64,000 bases of DNA, from assembly GCF_000003815.2 (NCBI RefSeq), contig NC_049990.1, forward strand, positions 4,591,803 to 4,655,802, written 5' to 3'. Shown one piece after another: positions 44,302-54,095 of the stretch (the first letter of the stretch is position 1; each line of letters starts with the position of its first letter). Origin of the DNA: Branchiostoma floridae (lineage: Eukaryota > Chordata > Leptocardii > Amphioxiformes > Branchiostomatidae). The position numbers were made by a program, and so were the translations under genes. Below the pieces are notes generated by a model. That model saw only the letters and a list, made by a program, of their open reading frames with translations, did no database searches and was not told the origin of the DNA.

Positions 44302-45088
44302 CATTAGTTAAAGAAAGGACGCTAATATAATCCTTGGTTAAAGCTTACCTCATGTCGTATGTCCACAATAACAAAGCAAAAGTCACGCTCTGAAGTAGGA
44401 CGTTGTTGTACTAGCGTAGAGGCAAAAAAATGCGCAAACACGAAACAGACCGACTGACTGCTACTAGAACAGATAACGTGTTTCTGTACTGGACCAACAG
44501 ACCAGAGGCGAGACACAGAGTGTAAGCTACAATAGCCCCCCTATGGTGAAAATACAATGACCGTGGTGTTAACCGAAGAAAGGCATTACGTGCTGACTAT
44601 AATTGAGAAAATTACATACACGATTTTCCAATCAGGCAGACATGGTAACTTTACTAGAGGGTTGATACTTCAACATTTCAAAAGCGAGTTTATATGTGTG
44701 TTAACGAACTAGTAAAATGTGTTCCAGTTATACAACTGTTAAGAATAAGGAAAGACTGTATCTCATATTCATGAGAATTTGGCTCATGGGCATCAGACCA
44801 CCTGTTGACGAAGATGTAATGGCCAAAGTGTTCACAAAAACTCGACGGTAAATAACAAAGAACGAAAAGATTTACATTAGATAATTTAGGAACCATAACA
44901 GTAAAATAAAATCATATTTCGGGCTTCGCCATAACAGTCACAATTTTGTATGTATATTTATAGATGAAATACAAAATATGACTTCTACAATTTTATGTAG
45001 TAAAAGATTCTATATTGATGAGAGGCCAGCAACATGGGCATGAGGTAGCCTCCTTCACAGAATTCGACCGGCGTTGACATTTATTTTA
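44302..45088. other. No gene recognised
   Basis: AT-rich non-coding sequence. A G-run of about 12 bases is at 45090-45102. Confidence 0.4.
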
Positions 45089-45115
45089 TGGGGGGGGGGG
45101 GGTTCTCTAGATCTA

Positions 45116-45226
45116 ATGCCGGGAAAGGGAGATTGCCGTGGAAGGGAATTTGCTTAGAAAGGTAGTTTGCAGGGGAAGTGAGTTTCGGGGCAAAACTCCT
45201 TCCTTCCAACCTCCCTTTCCCGGCAT
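45116..45226. mobile_element. Short foldback MITE, ATGCCGGGAAAGGGAG
   Basis: The 111-bp element begins ATGCCGGGAAAGGGAGATTG and ends with its near inverse CAACCTCCCTTTCCCGGCAT. GGAAGGGA and TCCTTCC continue the pairing. No other copy was found in this window. Confidence 0.75.
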
Positions 45227-45229
45227 AAG

Positions 45230-45405
45230 AGAACTTAGCCTCCATAGACTAAATAAAACCCAAACCCTCTCAAAGTCTGCGATGGAGGCTAGGCATGGGA
45301 CCACCTGTTGGATTCCCCGGCCCAGATGCTTGTCATGGTCGAATCTTTTTATCCAGCTGACACGTCTGCCTGAAGACTATGGTTTACCCCTGGCTCGCTT
45401 TTCTA
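45230..45405 (+). repeat. LINE-like fragment followed by GCTGACACGTCTGCCTGAAG repeat
   Basis: GGAGGCTAG-CATGGGACCACCTGTTGGATTCCC at 45284-45320 recurs at 45650-45684. The piece CAGCTGACACGTCTG-CTGAAG..TATGTTTACCCCTGGCTC (45352-45400) recurs at 48149-48192 and partly at 48740. These are shared edges of composite repeats. Confidence 0.6.
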
Positions 45406-45599
45406 TACTCTCCAAGCAGAGGTTAGTTTCCGACTGGTTTTGACATCTTTTAGGCGTTTTTGTCGGGATTCTAATTTTCTCAGGAGTTCTATTTGTCCCC
45501 CAACCAGTTTAGAAAACCAAACAAGATGGAAATTCCGACAAAGACGTGTAGAAAACGTAAAAAAAAAACAGCCAAAGTCTAACCTCTTCTTGGAGAGTA
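45406..45599. mobile_element. MITE, TACTCTCCAAGCAGAGGTTAG family
   Basis: The 194-bp element starts TACTCTCCAAGCAGAGGTTAG and ends with the inverse AACCTCTTCTTGGAGAGTA. The interior shares GACATCTTTTAGGCGTTTTTGTC and GAAAACGTAAAAAA-CAG with 48200-48388. Non-coding. Confidence 0.85.
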
Positions 45600-45639
45600 G
45601 TTGTTCTTTATACTCAGATAGCATGAAATGAAAGCTCGA

Positions 45640-45824
45640 AGTCTGCGAAGGAGGCTAGACATGGGACCACCTGTTGGATTCCCTCGCCCAGATGCGCGCC
45701 CACAGCAGTGTCACACAGTCGCACAATGGAACGATCTGCCTCCATTGTTGGTCCTTTGTCCTCACGCAGAAAGACGTGTGATAAACAGCAGAGGTTTAAA
45801 GGATGAGCCTGATGAGTAATTTTC
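45640..45824 (+). mobile_element. LINE C-terminal-like fragment (VAQWNDLPP)
   Basis: The plus-strand frame 45628-45819 includes ARPQQCHTVAQWNDLPPLLV. A WNxLP motif near the end of an open frame is typical of LINE polyprotein C-termini. The frame has no reverse-transcriptase motifs. Its first part duplicates 45284-45320. Identification rests on one motif. Confidence 0.4.
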
Positions 45825-46024
45825 AGCTCCACCAGGCCTTCCTACGGGGGTGCGGGGATCGCAGAATTCGGGGGAAAAAATCGGGAAATTGACTAGGGGA
45901 GTCAGTCCACGCTAAGGTTCATGTTTCCATCCCCTGCGCGGCCGGTCAACTCCTCTGGTGGCAAAACTCCCCTGGCAAACTATTCTCCCTATAATAGCCA
46001 TCGTAGTAAGTCTGGTAGAGACTG
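45825..46024 (-). mobile_element. MITE, TCTCTACCAGAC family, inverted copy
   Basis: This is the reverse complement of 19126-19327. It begins AGCTCCACCAGGCCTTCCTACGG and ends GTAAGTCTGGTAGAGACT, passing through GGGAGTCAGTCCACGCTAAGG and GGCAAAACTCCCCTGGCAAA. Confidence 0.75.
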
Positions 46025-46490
46025 TAATTTTCAGCTCCACGCTCGCCCTACTACCTCTCCATTTGTCACGGTTGTACCCCACACGTTAACTCCAAGCAGA
46101 TGTAGAATAGCAGAGGATTTCGCTCAACAAATTTCATTGATAAAGATACGAATCTTTTAAATCCCTGTGTGATGTGTTATCTCTTAGGCATTTTTGTACA
46201 TCTTTTATACTCTCCAAGCAGTGGTTCGGCTTCGACTGTTTTGGGAAGTGTTTTTAGTCCCCCCCCCCCCAATAAAATGGTATCAGTCACAATACTGGTA
46301 TACAATTAGAAAGAACACATGATATGATCCCCCCCCCCCCAAAAAAAAGTCCAAACCATAAGCTTTCTAGGCTTTAAAGCACCTCATGTCCATTGAAAGA
46401 GTATGCTTTGTATATAAAGACATATATGTGTTATTACACTTGTAGATCTATTGCTGTCATAATGTTTGCATGCACTTGACAAACTTGGCT
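46025..46490. other. Non-coding with a truncated MITE and C-runs
   Basis: TACTCTCCAAGCAGTGGTTCGG at 46207 starts a truncated member of the 45406 family that runs into a C-run at about 46260-46270. A second C-run, followed by A, lies at 46329-46348. Confidence 0.6.
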
Positions 46491-46499
46491 AGCCTGGAT

Positions 46500-47385
46500 A
46501 CCATACCCCAACCTCAAATATCTTTCGCACGATAGATACTTGAGATCGGACTGGGGTTTGGTAATACCCGCCTCACATTATATACGATCTTCGGACGTAC
46601 TTCGCGATCGCAGGAAGGTCGGCTGATTTTAAGATCTTAAGATGGTCTTGCGTATTTTTCGCCCAAAACCTGTTCCCCTCACATATAAGCGAGCCTCGTG
46701 CGATCGACGGTGAATAAATCTATGATAATGAACCTCCCATGACCTCTTGCACGCGGACAAGGGAATACAAAACGTTCCTCAAAAAAGGCAAGAGATCAAT
46801 ACATGTTGCCTATTTTGTTGTTGGAATCTTTTTAACCAATGAATGGAATGCGCGGGCATAATAGAAATGACACAAGAAAGGAAAGTGTGTCCCAAAGCCA
46901 GCCTACATACTGCCACAGGGGCCACAATGTTAGAAGTACCCTCACATTCCCAGAAATTCAATATTTGTAAACAATCGGAAGTCGGGTGAACGTCGCCCGA
47001 ACGTCGCCCGACTAACGGGCGTTCGCCATCCGATTTGCGTTCGATGATTAATAACTATGTCTGTGCTCGCCTATCGGTCTTCAATCGTTGGATTGACGCA
47101 AGACTATTGACCGATACCAGGTACGCACGATTTGCACGCACGATCTGCGACTCGGTAACGAGCTCTGCGATCTCGGAGATCTCCTGCGACTTGTCGCTTA
47201 TGTTAAGAACATGTTTCGCTGCACCGCGACCGTCGTAAGACTCCTGAAAATTGCTGGCGATCCCTAAAAATCGCAAGATGATCGTGAGAACACCGGACGT
47301 CTTACTCACGAAAATGTCATTTAGAGCTCGTAAACTAGTCTTCCGATCGAATCGCGCCTAATGTGAGGCGGGTATAACCAGGCTA
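46500..47385. mobile_element. TAGCCTGG-family element with exact 9-bp target duplication, host of the Harbinger insertion
   Basis: It begins TAGCCTGGATACCATACCCC at 46500 and ends ..CCAGGCTA at 47385. The 9-mer AAACTTGGC flanks it exactly (46491-46499 and 47386-47394). Taking out the inner 46565-47374 element and one TAA leaves about 73 bp, whose right end GGGTTTGGTAACCAGGCTA is the inverse of the left end. Nine-bp duplications fit Mutator-like (MULE) transposition; that assignment is inference. Confidence 0.85.
46565..47374. mobile_element. Harbinger-like non-autonomous element, copy 1
   Basis: The 810-bp element has TIRs TACCCGCCTCACATTA (start) and the inverse TAATGTGAGGCGGGTA (end). It is flanked by the 3-bp duplication TAA (46562-46564 and 47375-47377). 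TWA duplications with 3-bp length are the signature of PIF/Harbinger elements. The interior includes the inner repeat GAACGTCGCCCGAACGTCGCCCG. It has no transposase frame. Copy 2 lies at 58560. Confidence 0.85.
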
Positions 47386-47394
47386 AAACTTGGC

Positions 47395-47930
47395 CGGCGG
47401 TTGCAGACCTACAGCGTATCTCAAACTTTAAAGTAACAGGCATTAAAATTCTACATACGTCGTGGAGCTAATAACCTATCTATTTGATTAAGGGCATAAC
47501 CCTATAGCTGATCTTATCTTAGTGATAACATTTCTTTCACAACTCGGTCTCCACTTTAGAACAAGTCAGTTCTGCCATCACCTCGGGCTTTAATTTTACC
47601 CCTCCGCTACAAGTGAGCTGATTATAGCTCCAGGGTTCTCTATAGGTTCACTCACATCAAAGGATCAAATAAAACTCTGTAGCAGCGCCACAAAAGGCTC
47701 GAATCCCCGCTTAATTTCCCCAGGCCTTTAACAGAAAGGAGAGAAAAGCGGGGCGAGCTCTCAGCTTCTACAAATGAGCTTCAGTTTCGGTCCTGTTTCA
47801 CGGCGAGTTACGGAGCGTTGAGCGGGAAGAAAGGCCCCGCGTGCCCGAGAGGAACTATCTAAACCCGGCTTTGTTGAACGTGTTGCTTTAGCTCGTACCA
47901 GAACTGGCTAATTAATCTGACGGGTTTACC
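47395..47930. other. No gene recognised
   Basis: Mixed-composition non-coding sequence. A GC-richer patch at 47740-47850 has no exon support. Confidence 0.4.
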
Positions 47931-47934
47931 TAGT

Positions 47935-48199
47935 CTCCACCAGACTCCCGCCTGACCGAATAGTGATAGGAAACTTTGGCGAGGTTAAGAATAAAAGTCT
48001 AGCAGGAGTTAATTGGCCTAGGAGTGTACTGTTCGGTCGTGGTCGTGGACTATACTAGCTGGATATACTGCAAAGGCCTGACTAAAAACCCATTATGATA
48101 GTCACTTATTTGTCCCTTTTAGGCCAAATTCTTCTCTCTTTTTTATACAGCTGACACGTCTGTCTGAAGGCTATGTTTTACCCCTGGCTCACTTTTCTA
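47935..48199 (+). repeat. Composite MITE repeat (TAGTCTCCACCAGACTCCCGCCTG) plus GACACGTCTG edge
   Basis: CTAGTCTCCACCAGACTC, GGAGTTAATTGGCCTAGGAGTG and TATTTGTCCCTTTTAGGCCAAATTCTTCTC match 48570-48730 in order. The last 50 bases repeat 45352-45400. Non-coding. Confidence 0.65.
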
Positions 48200-48388
48200 T
48201 ACTCTCCAAGCAGATGTTAGGTTCCGGCTGGTTTCGACATCTTTTAGGCGTTTGTATCTGGTTTTCTAATTTGTCAGGGTTGCGTTTTGTCTGTCAGTCA
48301 TTTTGGAAACCCTGGCGAGATGGAGGGCCCGACAAAAACGTATAGAAAACGTAAAAAACAGTCAAAATTTAACCTCTCCTTTGAGAGT
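48200..48388. mobile_element. MITE, TACTCTCCAAGCAGA family
   Basis: It starts TACTCTCCAAGCAGATGTTAGG and ends TTTAACCTCTCCTTTGAGAGT. It aligns with 45406-45599 throughout, including GACATCTTTTAGGCGTTT and TATAGAAAACGTAAAAAACAG. Both copies have the same left neighbour, so they share a larger duplicated unit. Confidence 0.8.
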
Positions 48389-48509
48389 TGTTTTCCTCTT
48401 TTGTGCTCTTGTAGCACGTACGGCTACTTAAGCAAACTGGTAAAGCGTTACTGAAGCGACTTACGGACCGTGCCGATCTAGATATGGGGGCATTTTCTTT
48501 CCGTGAAGT

Positions 48510-49035
48510 ATTGTCGCTCAACTGGTAGCAGACTCATAACTGATATCTTGGTTCAAGGGAAGGGTTTAGTCTCTACCAGACTCCGGCCTGGGGACTTTGG
48601 CCAAGTTGGGAATGAAAGTCTGGTAGGTGTTAACTGGCCTAGGAGTGAACTTACCAGCCAGTTGACTGAAAAATACTCACTAAAATCCCATGGCCAACGT
48701 ATTTGTCCCTATTTGGCCAAATTCTTCTCTTTTGTCATCCAGCTGACACGTCTGCTTGGGGACGAAGAGGGGTTGTTTTTCGATTGGGGCTGCATCCGTT
48801 TTTCGAGCAGGTGCCTCGAATACGTTAAAGGGCTAGCTATAGCAACCTCTCCCTGTAAAAATACACCCTGCACAGAAACAGGAGNNNNNNNNNNNNNNNN
48901 NNNNNNNNNNNNNNNNNNNNNNNNNNNNNNNNNNNNNNNNNNNNNNNNNNNNNNNNNNNNNNNNNNNNNNNNNNNNNNNNNNNNGAAAAGTGAGAAGACT
49001 TGCTGACTTTGAGCTACTAGGCACTACGATATGAC
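48510..49035 (+). mobile_element. tRNA-derived SINE, family B, interrupted by MITE and gap
   Basis: TTGTCGCTCAACTGGTAGCAGAC is an A-box-like head and GGTTCAAGGGA (48549) a B box, at roughly tRNA spacing. A MITE-like segment (TTTAGTCTCTACCAGACTCC.., 48567-48735) follows, then GGTGCCTCGAATACGTTAAAGGGCTAGC..CCTGTAAAAATACACCCTG, as at 33.3 kb. The 3' end CTACTAGGCACTACGA lies beyond the N run. No protein is encoded; the long frame across it is a by-product. Confidence 0.65.
48885..48984. other. Assembly gap (100 N)
   Basis: Exactly 100 N inside a SINE-like repeat, so the assembler probably broke on repeat sequence. Confidence 0.98.
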
Positions 49036-49734
49036 AACAACGTTCTTTAGTAGCACGGGTTCTTTAGAACAAAGGTTAAGTGTTACCTTAGTGTCTTGCG
49101 AGCCTTTCCAAGATAGAGGGAGAGGGGTTGCGTTCAGAGAATAGTCGTTCTGTTACTCCTGTACTTCCACAAATCGTCTGGTGTGACGAGCTAAGCTAAC
49201 AACAAACAGGTAACGCCCAGAAATGGGGTACTTGTTGCTGGTGGCACCTCTCTACAACTGAACTAACGGTCCAACGCCTGCTATTGTTCCTTCGGTCATG
49301 TCCAAACATAATCAAACACTTGTTATTATTGTAGTTCTAGTTGCTGACCTTTGTAAGTATTCAGATACAGTTCAGAACGAAGACAGTGAGCAATTTTCTT
49401 GTAGTATTCATTTGCTGAAGTTCACCACAAATATTAGTGAAGGATTGAAATGTGCTGCTTTTGTTTTCTAACGACTTCACCGTCATTTGAGTAAAATTTT
49501 ACGATGAATGCCTCACGACCTCACCTAAATAACAGATCAATGTAGGTTAGGTGGTTGACCAAAGTCCAGCATGTTTTCACGCCCCTCCCACTTAGCTAGT
49601 GTTTGTTCTACAATTGCTACTGTGTGTATGTAATCGCCAAGCAGATGTTTGGAGGCAAAGCGGTTAAGTTTTCTTAGCTGTAGCTAGGGAGAGTTTGTGA
49701 CAGAAACAGGTAGCTTCGAAATGAAGGTTAGACA
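49036..49734. other. No gene recognised
   Basis: Non-coding. CGCCAAGCAGATGTTTGG at 49637 is a lone decayed end of the CTCCAAGCAGA group. Confidence 0.4.
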
Positions 49735-50040
49735 TCCAGGTAATAAGATACGCCAAAAAGCAATACTCAAGCAACTGGATATGATTTTGGAAACGGTCAG
49801 TCGTTTCAGATAACACCAGTTATCTTTCGTCAGCAAAACTCCCTGTAGAAATATACCCTGATACAGAAACAGAAAGTAAACTTGCTAACCTATGCGCCAA
49901 TAGGTACTACAATGTTGACAACAACGTTTTCCTAAAGGCTCAAATAGCATGAGTGCTGACGGAAGATAACGGATGTTATCTGAAACGTCTGTCCGTTTCT
50001 AAAACCATTTCCAGTTGCTCGAGTAATTGCTTAAACGAAA
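49735..50040. repeat. Inverted repeat pair enclosing a SINE B tail
   Basis: CAAGCAACTGGATATGATTTTGGAAACGGTCAGTCGTTTCAGATAACA (about 49768-49815) is inverted at TGTTATCTGAAACGTCTGTCCGTTTCTAAAACCATTTCCAGTTGCTCGAG (about 49974-50023). Between them is CCTGTAGAAATATACCCTGATACAGAAACAG..CCAATAGGTACTAC, the SINE B 3' part. 61650-61730 carries another copy of the arm. Confidence 0.65.
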
Positions 50041-50349
50041 TGACTTTGCCTCCCAGTATCTGCTTGAAGCAGAGAAAATGTACTACGCAGCAAAACTCGC
50101 CCGCGCTTTCAAATAGCTGCGATGCCTTTGAGGCCGAAACTTTATGTTATGACTGAACTTTTCGATTAGAAGTCGTTGCTTTTTGTGTACCGCAGCATAG
50201 GAATTGTTAAATTTGATGTACCGGTTGCAGTAATTGCTAACAAGTGCTTAAATCTAACAGAGCAACATTTGAGCAACATCTCGAGTTTAATTGGAAGAGT
50301 TTTATTTGCGCAAAGCGCATTTCCAGAGTCTAGATGATGTGTTGAATAA
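50041..50349. other. No gene recognised
   Basis: Non-coding sequence with no repeat match I can support. Confidence 0.35.
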
Positions 50350-50605
50350 AGATAAACGCGTATCAAGGATATATTTGTGGCAATATAGAAGAAAATCACC
50401 AGATAAAACCAGCCAATTCTTGCATTTTACAGAATGTAGATATATCAGGGATACGTTTGCGACTAGTCAGAAGAAAGTCATTAATAATTGAATCACCAAA
50501 TAAAACTGGCAAATTCTTGCATTTTACGGAATGCAAATATGTCAATGAGTAATATGTTTGTGGCTATTCAGAAGAAAATCATCTAATAAAGCTTTCCTTT
50601 TACTA
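50350..50605 (+). repeat. Tandem duplication, about 96-bp unit
   Basis: AAATTCTTGCATTTTAC-GAATG with flanking AT-rich text recurs near 50413 and 50509. TCAGAAGAAA-TCAT recurs near 50467 and 50569, with a related form near 50387. Non-coding. Confidence 0.65.
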
Positions 50606-51170
50606 CACGTTATTGACTTTTACTTATACATGAGTGTGCGATATTTAATACTTCAGAAAACTTCTCAACTTCACAATGTTTTCCTGCATACGGGCACACT
50701 AGTTTGCTCCATTCCACTAGAGTTGAACTGGAGATTGCTTAGAACTGTTATCATGTTTTTTTTTGCTGGCGAAAACATTCTGCAAATAGCTCCTCAACTT
50801 TGCCGTTTGCAACTTATACTAGGGGTCTAGTTCTATTATACTCCATCTCACTTCCCCATTCTCCTCTGTTTTGTTCCAACCCACCTAGCCTATAATCACA
50901 AACGTCACCCGGTTTCACGGACATGCTTTATCACAAGATCGATGAGCCGGCTTTCAACGGGCTGGTGTTGACACCGCGGGAAATTCCACCAGACAGTTGT
51001 CACCACCCACCGGTACTACTAACTCCCGTGGTGTATGTCTCCAAATTGGATCTGACTCGATTTGCACATCGTTTGGGTGGTAAAGTACGTCTGTTGTAGA
51101 CGGAAGTGAACGCAAGAGGCTATAACAAAGACGTCTATCAAACACACTGCAAAAAGAGGGATAGAACAAG
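50606..51170. other. No gene recognised
   Basis: At 50970-51030 GGGAAATTCCACCAGACAGTTGTCACCACCCACC resembles the start of units in the 51.8-53.5 kb array. Otherwise nothing is supported. Confidence 0.35.
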
Positions 51171-51174
51171 CCGA

Positions 51175-51409
51175 CGCCAACACTACTCCCTGAAGTCTCG
51201 AAAAAGCCAAACAGACTAGCGGATAAAAAGAAAATCCTACAAAGAAGCAGACCCAAACGTTCATATTTACAATATGCAGCTAATATCCTGACGCTACAGC
51301 CAAACAGACTAGCATTAAAAAAAGAAAATCCTAGAAAAGACGCAAATACAAACGCCCCTAAAAGGCGTCAAAAACGAACCAGAGCATAACCTCTGCTTGG
51401 AGAGTGGTA
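51175..51409. mobile_element. Truncated CTCTCCAAGCAGAGG-family element
   Basis: The right end CATAACCTCTGCTTGGAGAGTGGTA is the family terminus, preceded by GCCCCTAAAAGGCGTCAAAAACG. A 93-bp internal duplication (GCCAAACAGACTAGC..AAAGAAAATCCTA at about 51204 and 51297) is present. No matching left terminus was found. Confidence 0.55.
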
Positions 51410-51711
51410 TTTAAACAACACAGTCTTGGAGATAGTCTGTGTAACACAAACTCCGCCGTCCAGGGCTCTATTATAAACTGGCCCCTCCCCGCGGATGATA
51501 GTGGGCCAGCGGATGTTTGGCGGGCTGCTATAAGCGAGATTTAATCAGGCTATCTTGGAGATTACCATCGCTCTGTTTCCTTTTCGTTGTACGTTTTATG
51601 ATCTGATAACCTGCTAATGGAAACTGTGCTTTTCTTATGCACCTTCATCATACAGTGAGTAAAAACAACAGTCAAACTTTTACAAATGACCACCTCTACA
51701 AGTTCCCTGTA

Positions 51712-51761
51712 GATAACAGAAGTGTGCGTTAATCCGTTGTGCAATTAACTGGCTTCTACTG
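51712..51761 (+). mobile_element. Solo right end of pogo-like MITE
   Basis: ACAGAAGTGTGCGTTAATCCGTTGTGCAATTAACTGGCTTCTACTG matches the last 45 bases of the 56971 element. The rest of the element is missing. Confidence 0.7.
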
Positions 51762-51799
51762 AAATCAAATATATACGCGGGGAGCGCGTATAAACACCT

Positions 51800-53530
51800 C
51801 GCCGGCATTGATAACATACCGGAAAATTCCACCTGACAGTAGGTGCAGCCCCCCACCCCTGCACACTCCCGTGACTCTGCTGTGTGTGATGTTGGTGTCA
51901 AATCAACCTGACAGGCCGGACGGCTCAATCACAGTACGGTGGGCTATAATCTCCGTCGAGGTACAAACGTATAGGAAGGAAGTCATTAAAGTCTGTACTA
52001 GTTTTGATGCGCAGATTTTGTAATGACTGGTATTGTATCAGCATCTGCCACAGACAGTACAGAAATCAAAGGGTAGAATGCTTTAATTTTTTCTACGCTA
52101 CATTGTTAGTTAGTTGGGAGGGCCAGAGGTAGGCTATAATCTCCGTGGAGGTATAGGAAGGAAGTTATTAGAGTCCGCACGAGGTTGGGGTAGGTTTTTG
52201 ATTTGCAGATTTTCTGATGACTGTTATTTTATCAGCATCTGCCAGTACAGCATAGTACAGAAACTAACGAGTACATAATCAGCAAAGCATAACATGCAAT
52301 TTGTATGAATGTACAATAAAGGTCTTTCTTTCATTATATTATATCAAAATGGAGTCTAGAACGCTGCTTGTTTTCCTCATCGCGACGTTATTTTCTAATA
52401 GCTAATTGGGAGGGCCAGTTGTCAAAAAACAAAATCCCGGTGAGTTCCAGCCGTCACAACTAGCATGGCGGCTCAATCGAAGTCTGCTTGATTTCCGCGT
52501 CGTCTAATGAAAAATCTCAGAGTTGATATTGGAAGGAAATCAGTAGATTCCATAGAAAGCTCGGGGCGGTACTCAATATGCACAGTTTCTCACTATTTTC
52601 TAGACGTTGTCCACCCGACAGAATAAAAAAAGAAGATAAAATCAAAACAGTCAGTAGCTTGATCTGTGTATTAGAACATGAACGTGTCTTCTTCTAACTA
52701 TTGCTTCGTTTTCTAATATCTATAGTTGGGAAAAATCACCGAGTCGATATTGGAAGGGGATCACTAGAATCCATAGAAAGCTCGGGGCGGTACTCAATAT
52801 GCACAGTTTCCTACGTATTTTCTAGACGTTGTCCACCCGATAGCATGATAATGGAAACAATTAGTAGCTTGATGTGGATGTTAGAACGTCAACGCGCCTT
52901 CTTTTAACTGTGCTTCGTTTTCTAATAACTATAGTCAGAAGAGAAGAAAGAACGAAATCCCCGGTAAATTCTACCTGTCACAAGATAGCCAGCTCAATCG
53001 CCATCTGTTCGACTTCTGTAATGAATGAAAAATCTCTGAGTCGATATTGAAAGAGAAATCATTAGACTCCATAGTAGGTTTGGGGAGGTGACTCAATATC
53101 AAAGTCGTTTTCTCGGCATTTGTTGTCGACCAGACAGAATAGAAAGGTAATATGAAAACAGTCAGAATCTTTATATGAATGTTAGAACGTCAACTTCTTT
53201 TAATTATTGCTGTACTTTTCTATAAGTTTGCCTGTGGACTAACCCCCTGCTGTAGTGATTACACAAAGCTGTGTGGCCCAGGGCTACTGAAACGGAGATG
53301 GGCGTCGCCCTATGCACCGTCTGGTTTAACTTTTGTAAAGTTTTCTCAAGCTAGTTGGGTGGCCAGTTGCCAAATTAAGAAACTAACTTTTCCAAAGTTC
53401 CGACTGACAGTTGTCTCAACCCTCCAGTGGATGTTGTTTGGTCCAAATCAACATGAAAGACAAGACGACCCACCGCAGTTCACTAGACTACCGTACTCTG
53501 GGTAGATATTGGAAAAGTGATTCTGTATAA
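51800..53530 (+). repeat. Diverged tandem array, units of about 190-300 bp
   Basis: GGGCTATAATCTCCGT-GAGGTA occurs at about 51941 and, as AGGCTATAATCTCCGTGGAGGTA, 52131. GATATTGGAAGG-GATCA-TAGA-TCCATAGAAAGCTCGGGGCGGTACTCAATATGCACAG occurs at about 52524 and 52746, with weaker forms at 53043 and 53505. TTTCTAGACGTTGTCCACCCGA occurs near 52598 and 52825. Unit starts read AAATTCCACCTGACAG or similar. A SINE A fragment sits at 53244. Non-coding. Confidence 0.75.
53244..53312 (+). mobile_element. SINE family A, 3' fragment
   Basis: CCCTGCTGTAGTGATTACACAAAGCTGTGTGGCCCAGGGCTACTGAAACGGAGATGGGCGTCGCCC matches the 3' half of the 22169 SINE on the opposite strand. It is the best-preserved 3' end here, and interrupts the tandem array. 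Confidence 0.75.
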
Positions 53531-53909
53531 GGATTGGGCGGTGTTTCAAGTAGGACATTACCCTAAATATGGCAAGCTCAGATAGGTTTATAATACATAA
53601 AAAAAAGAATGAAAAAATATAAAAAATAAATAAAAAAGTCATGTGCAGGTGAGGCAAACAGGTAAATGCTTGACTGCCTGCTCATCTGTCGAATCGACAG
53701 GAGAATCCAAAAGGCATTACAATTTTTCTTCACTACGTCCTGTTTTACAAACCAATAAGTAAGCTTCAAAAGAAAAGACAGAGAAGGAGAATTTTAGTAC
53801 ACTATTAGGTCCAAGCAGACGTAAGACTCCCACATTCTCGGTGTTTTTGCAACATCCGACACTCTTAACTCAAAGGGACTCGATATCATATATAAAAAGC
53901 AGACCTGAC
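53531..53909. other. No gene recognised
   Basis: A/T-rich, with an A-rich run at 53600-53637. Confidence 0.4.
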
Positions 53910-54095
53910 TACTGTAAATGCATTTAAGGTCGCGGGGATTTAATTTCGCGGTAGCGGGAAAGTTGACTTTTCGCGGTGGTTTTAATTTCGCGCTAGCATC
54001 ATACACTCTAGTCTCTTACTGTTATGGAATAATGTTCGCGGCGGTTTTAAATTCACGGTGAAGCGGCCGCCGCGAAAGTTTCTGCATTTACACTA
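53910..54095. mobile_element. MITE, TACTGTAAATGCATTTAAG..CGCGG family
   Basis: The 186-bp element starts TACTGTAAATGCATTTAAGG and ends with the inverse CGCGAAAGTTTCTGCATTTACACTA. The interior carries repeated TTCGCGG-GGTTTTAA blocks. The copy at 62362 aligns along most of its length. Inverted ends beginning TACTGTAAATG fit a TA target site. Confidence 0.8.

Noticed and set aside
48503-49006. 167-codon plus-strand frame running through an N gap
   Set aside because: It reads through a SINE head, a MITE and 100 N.
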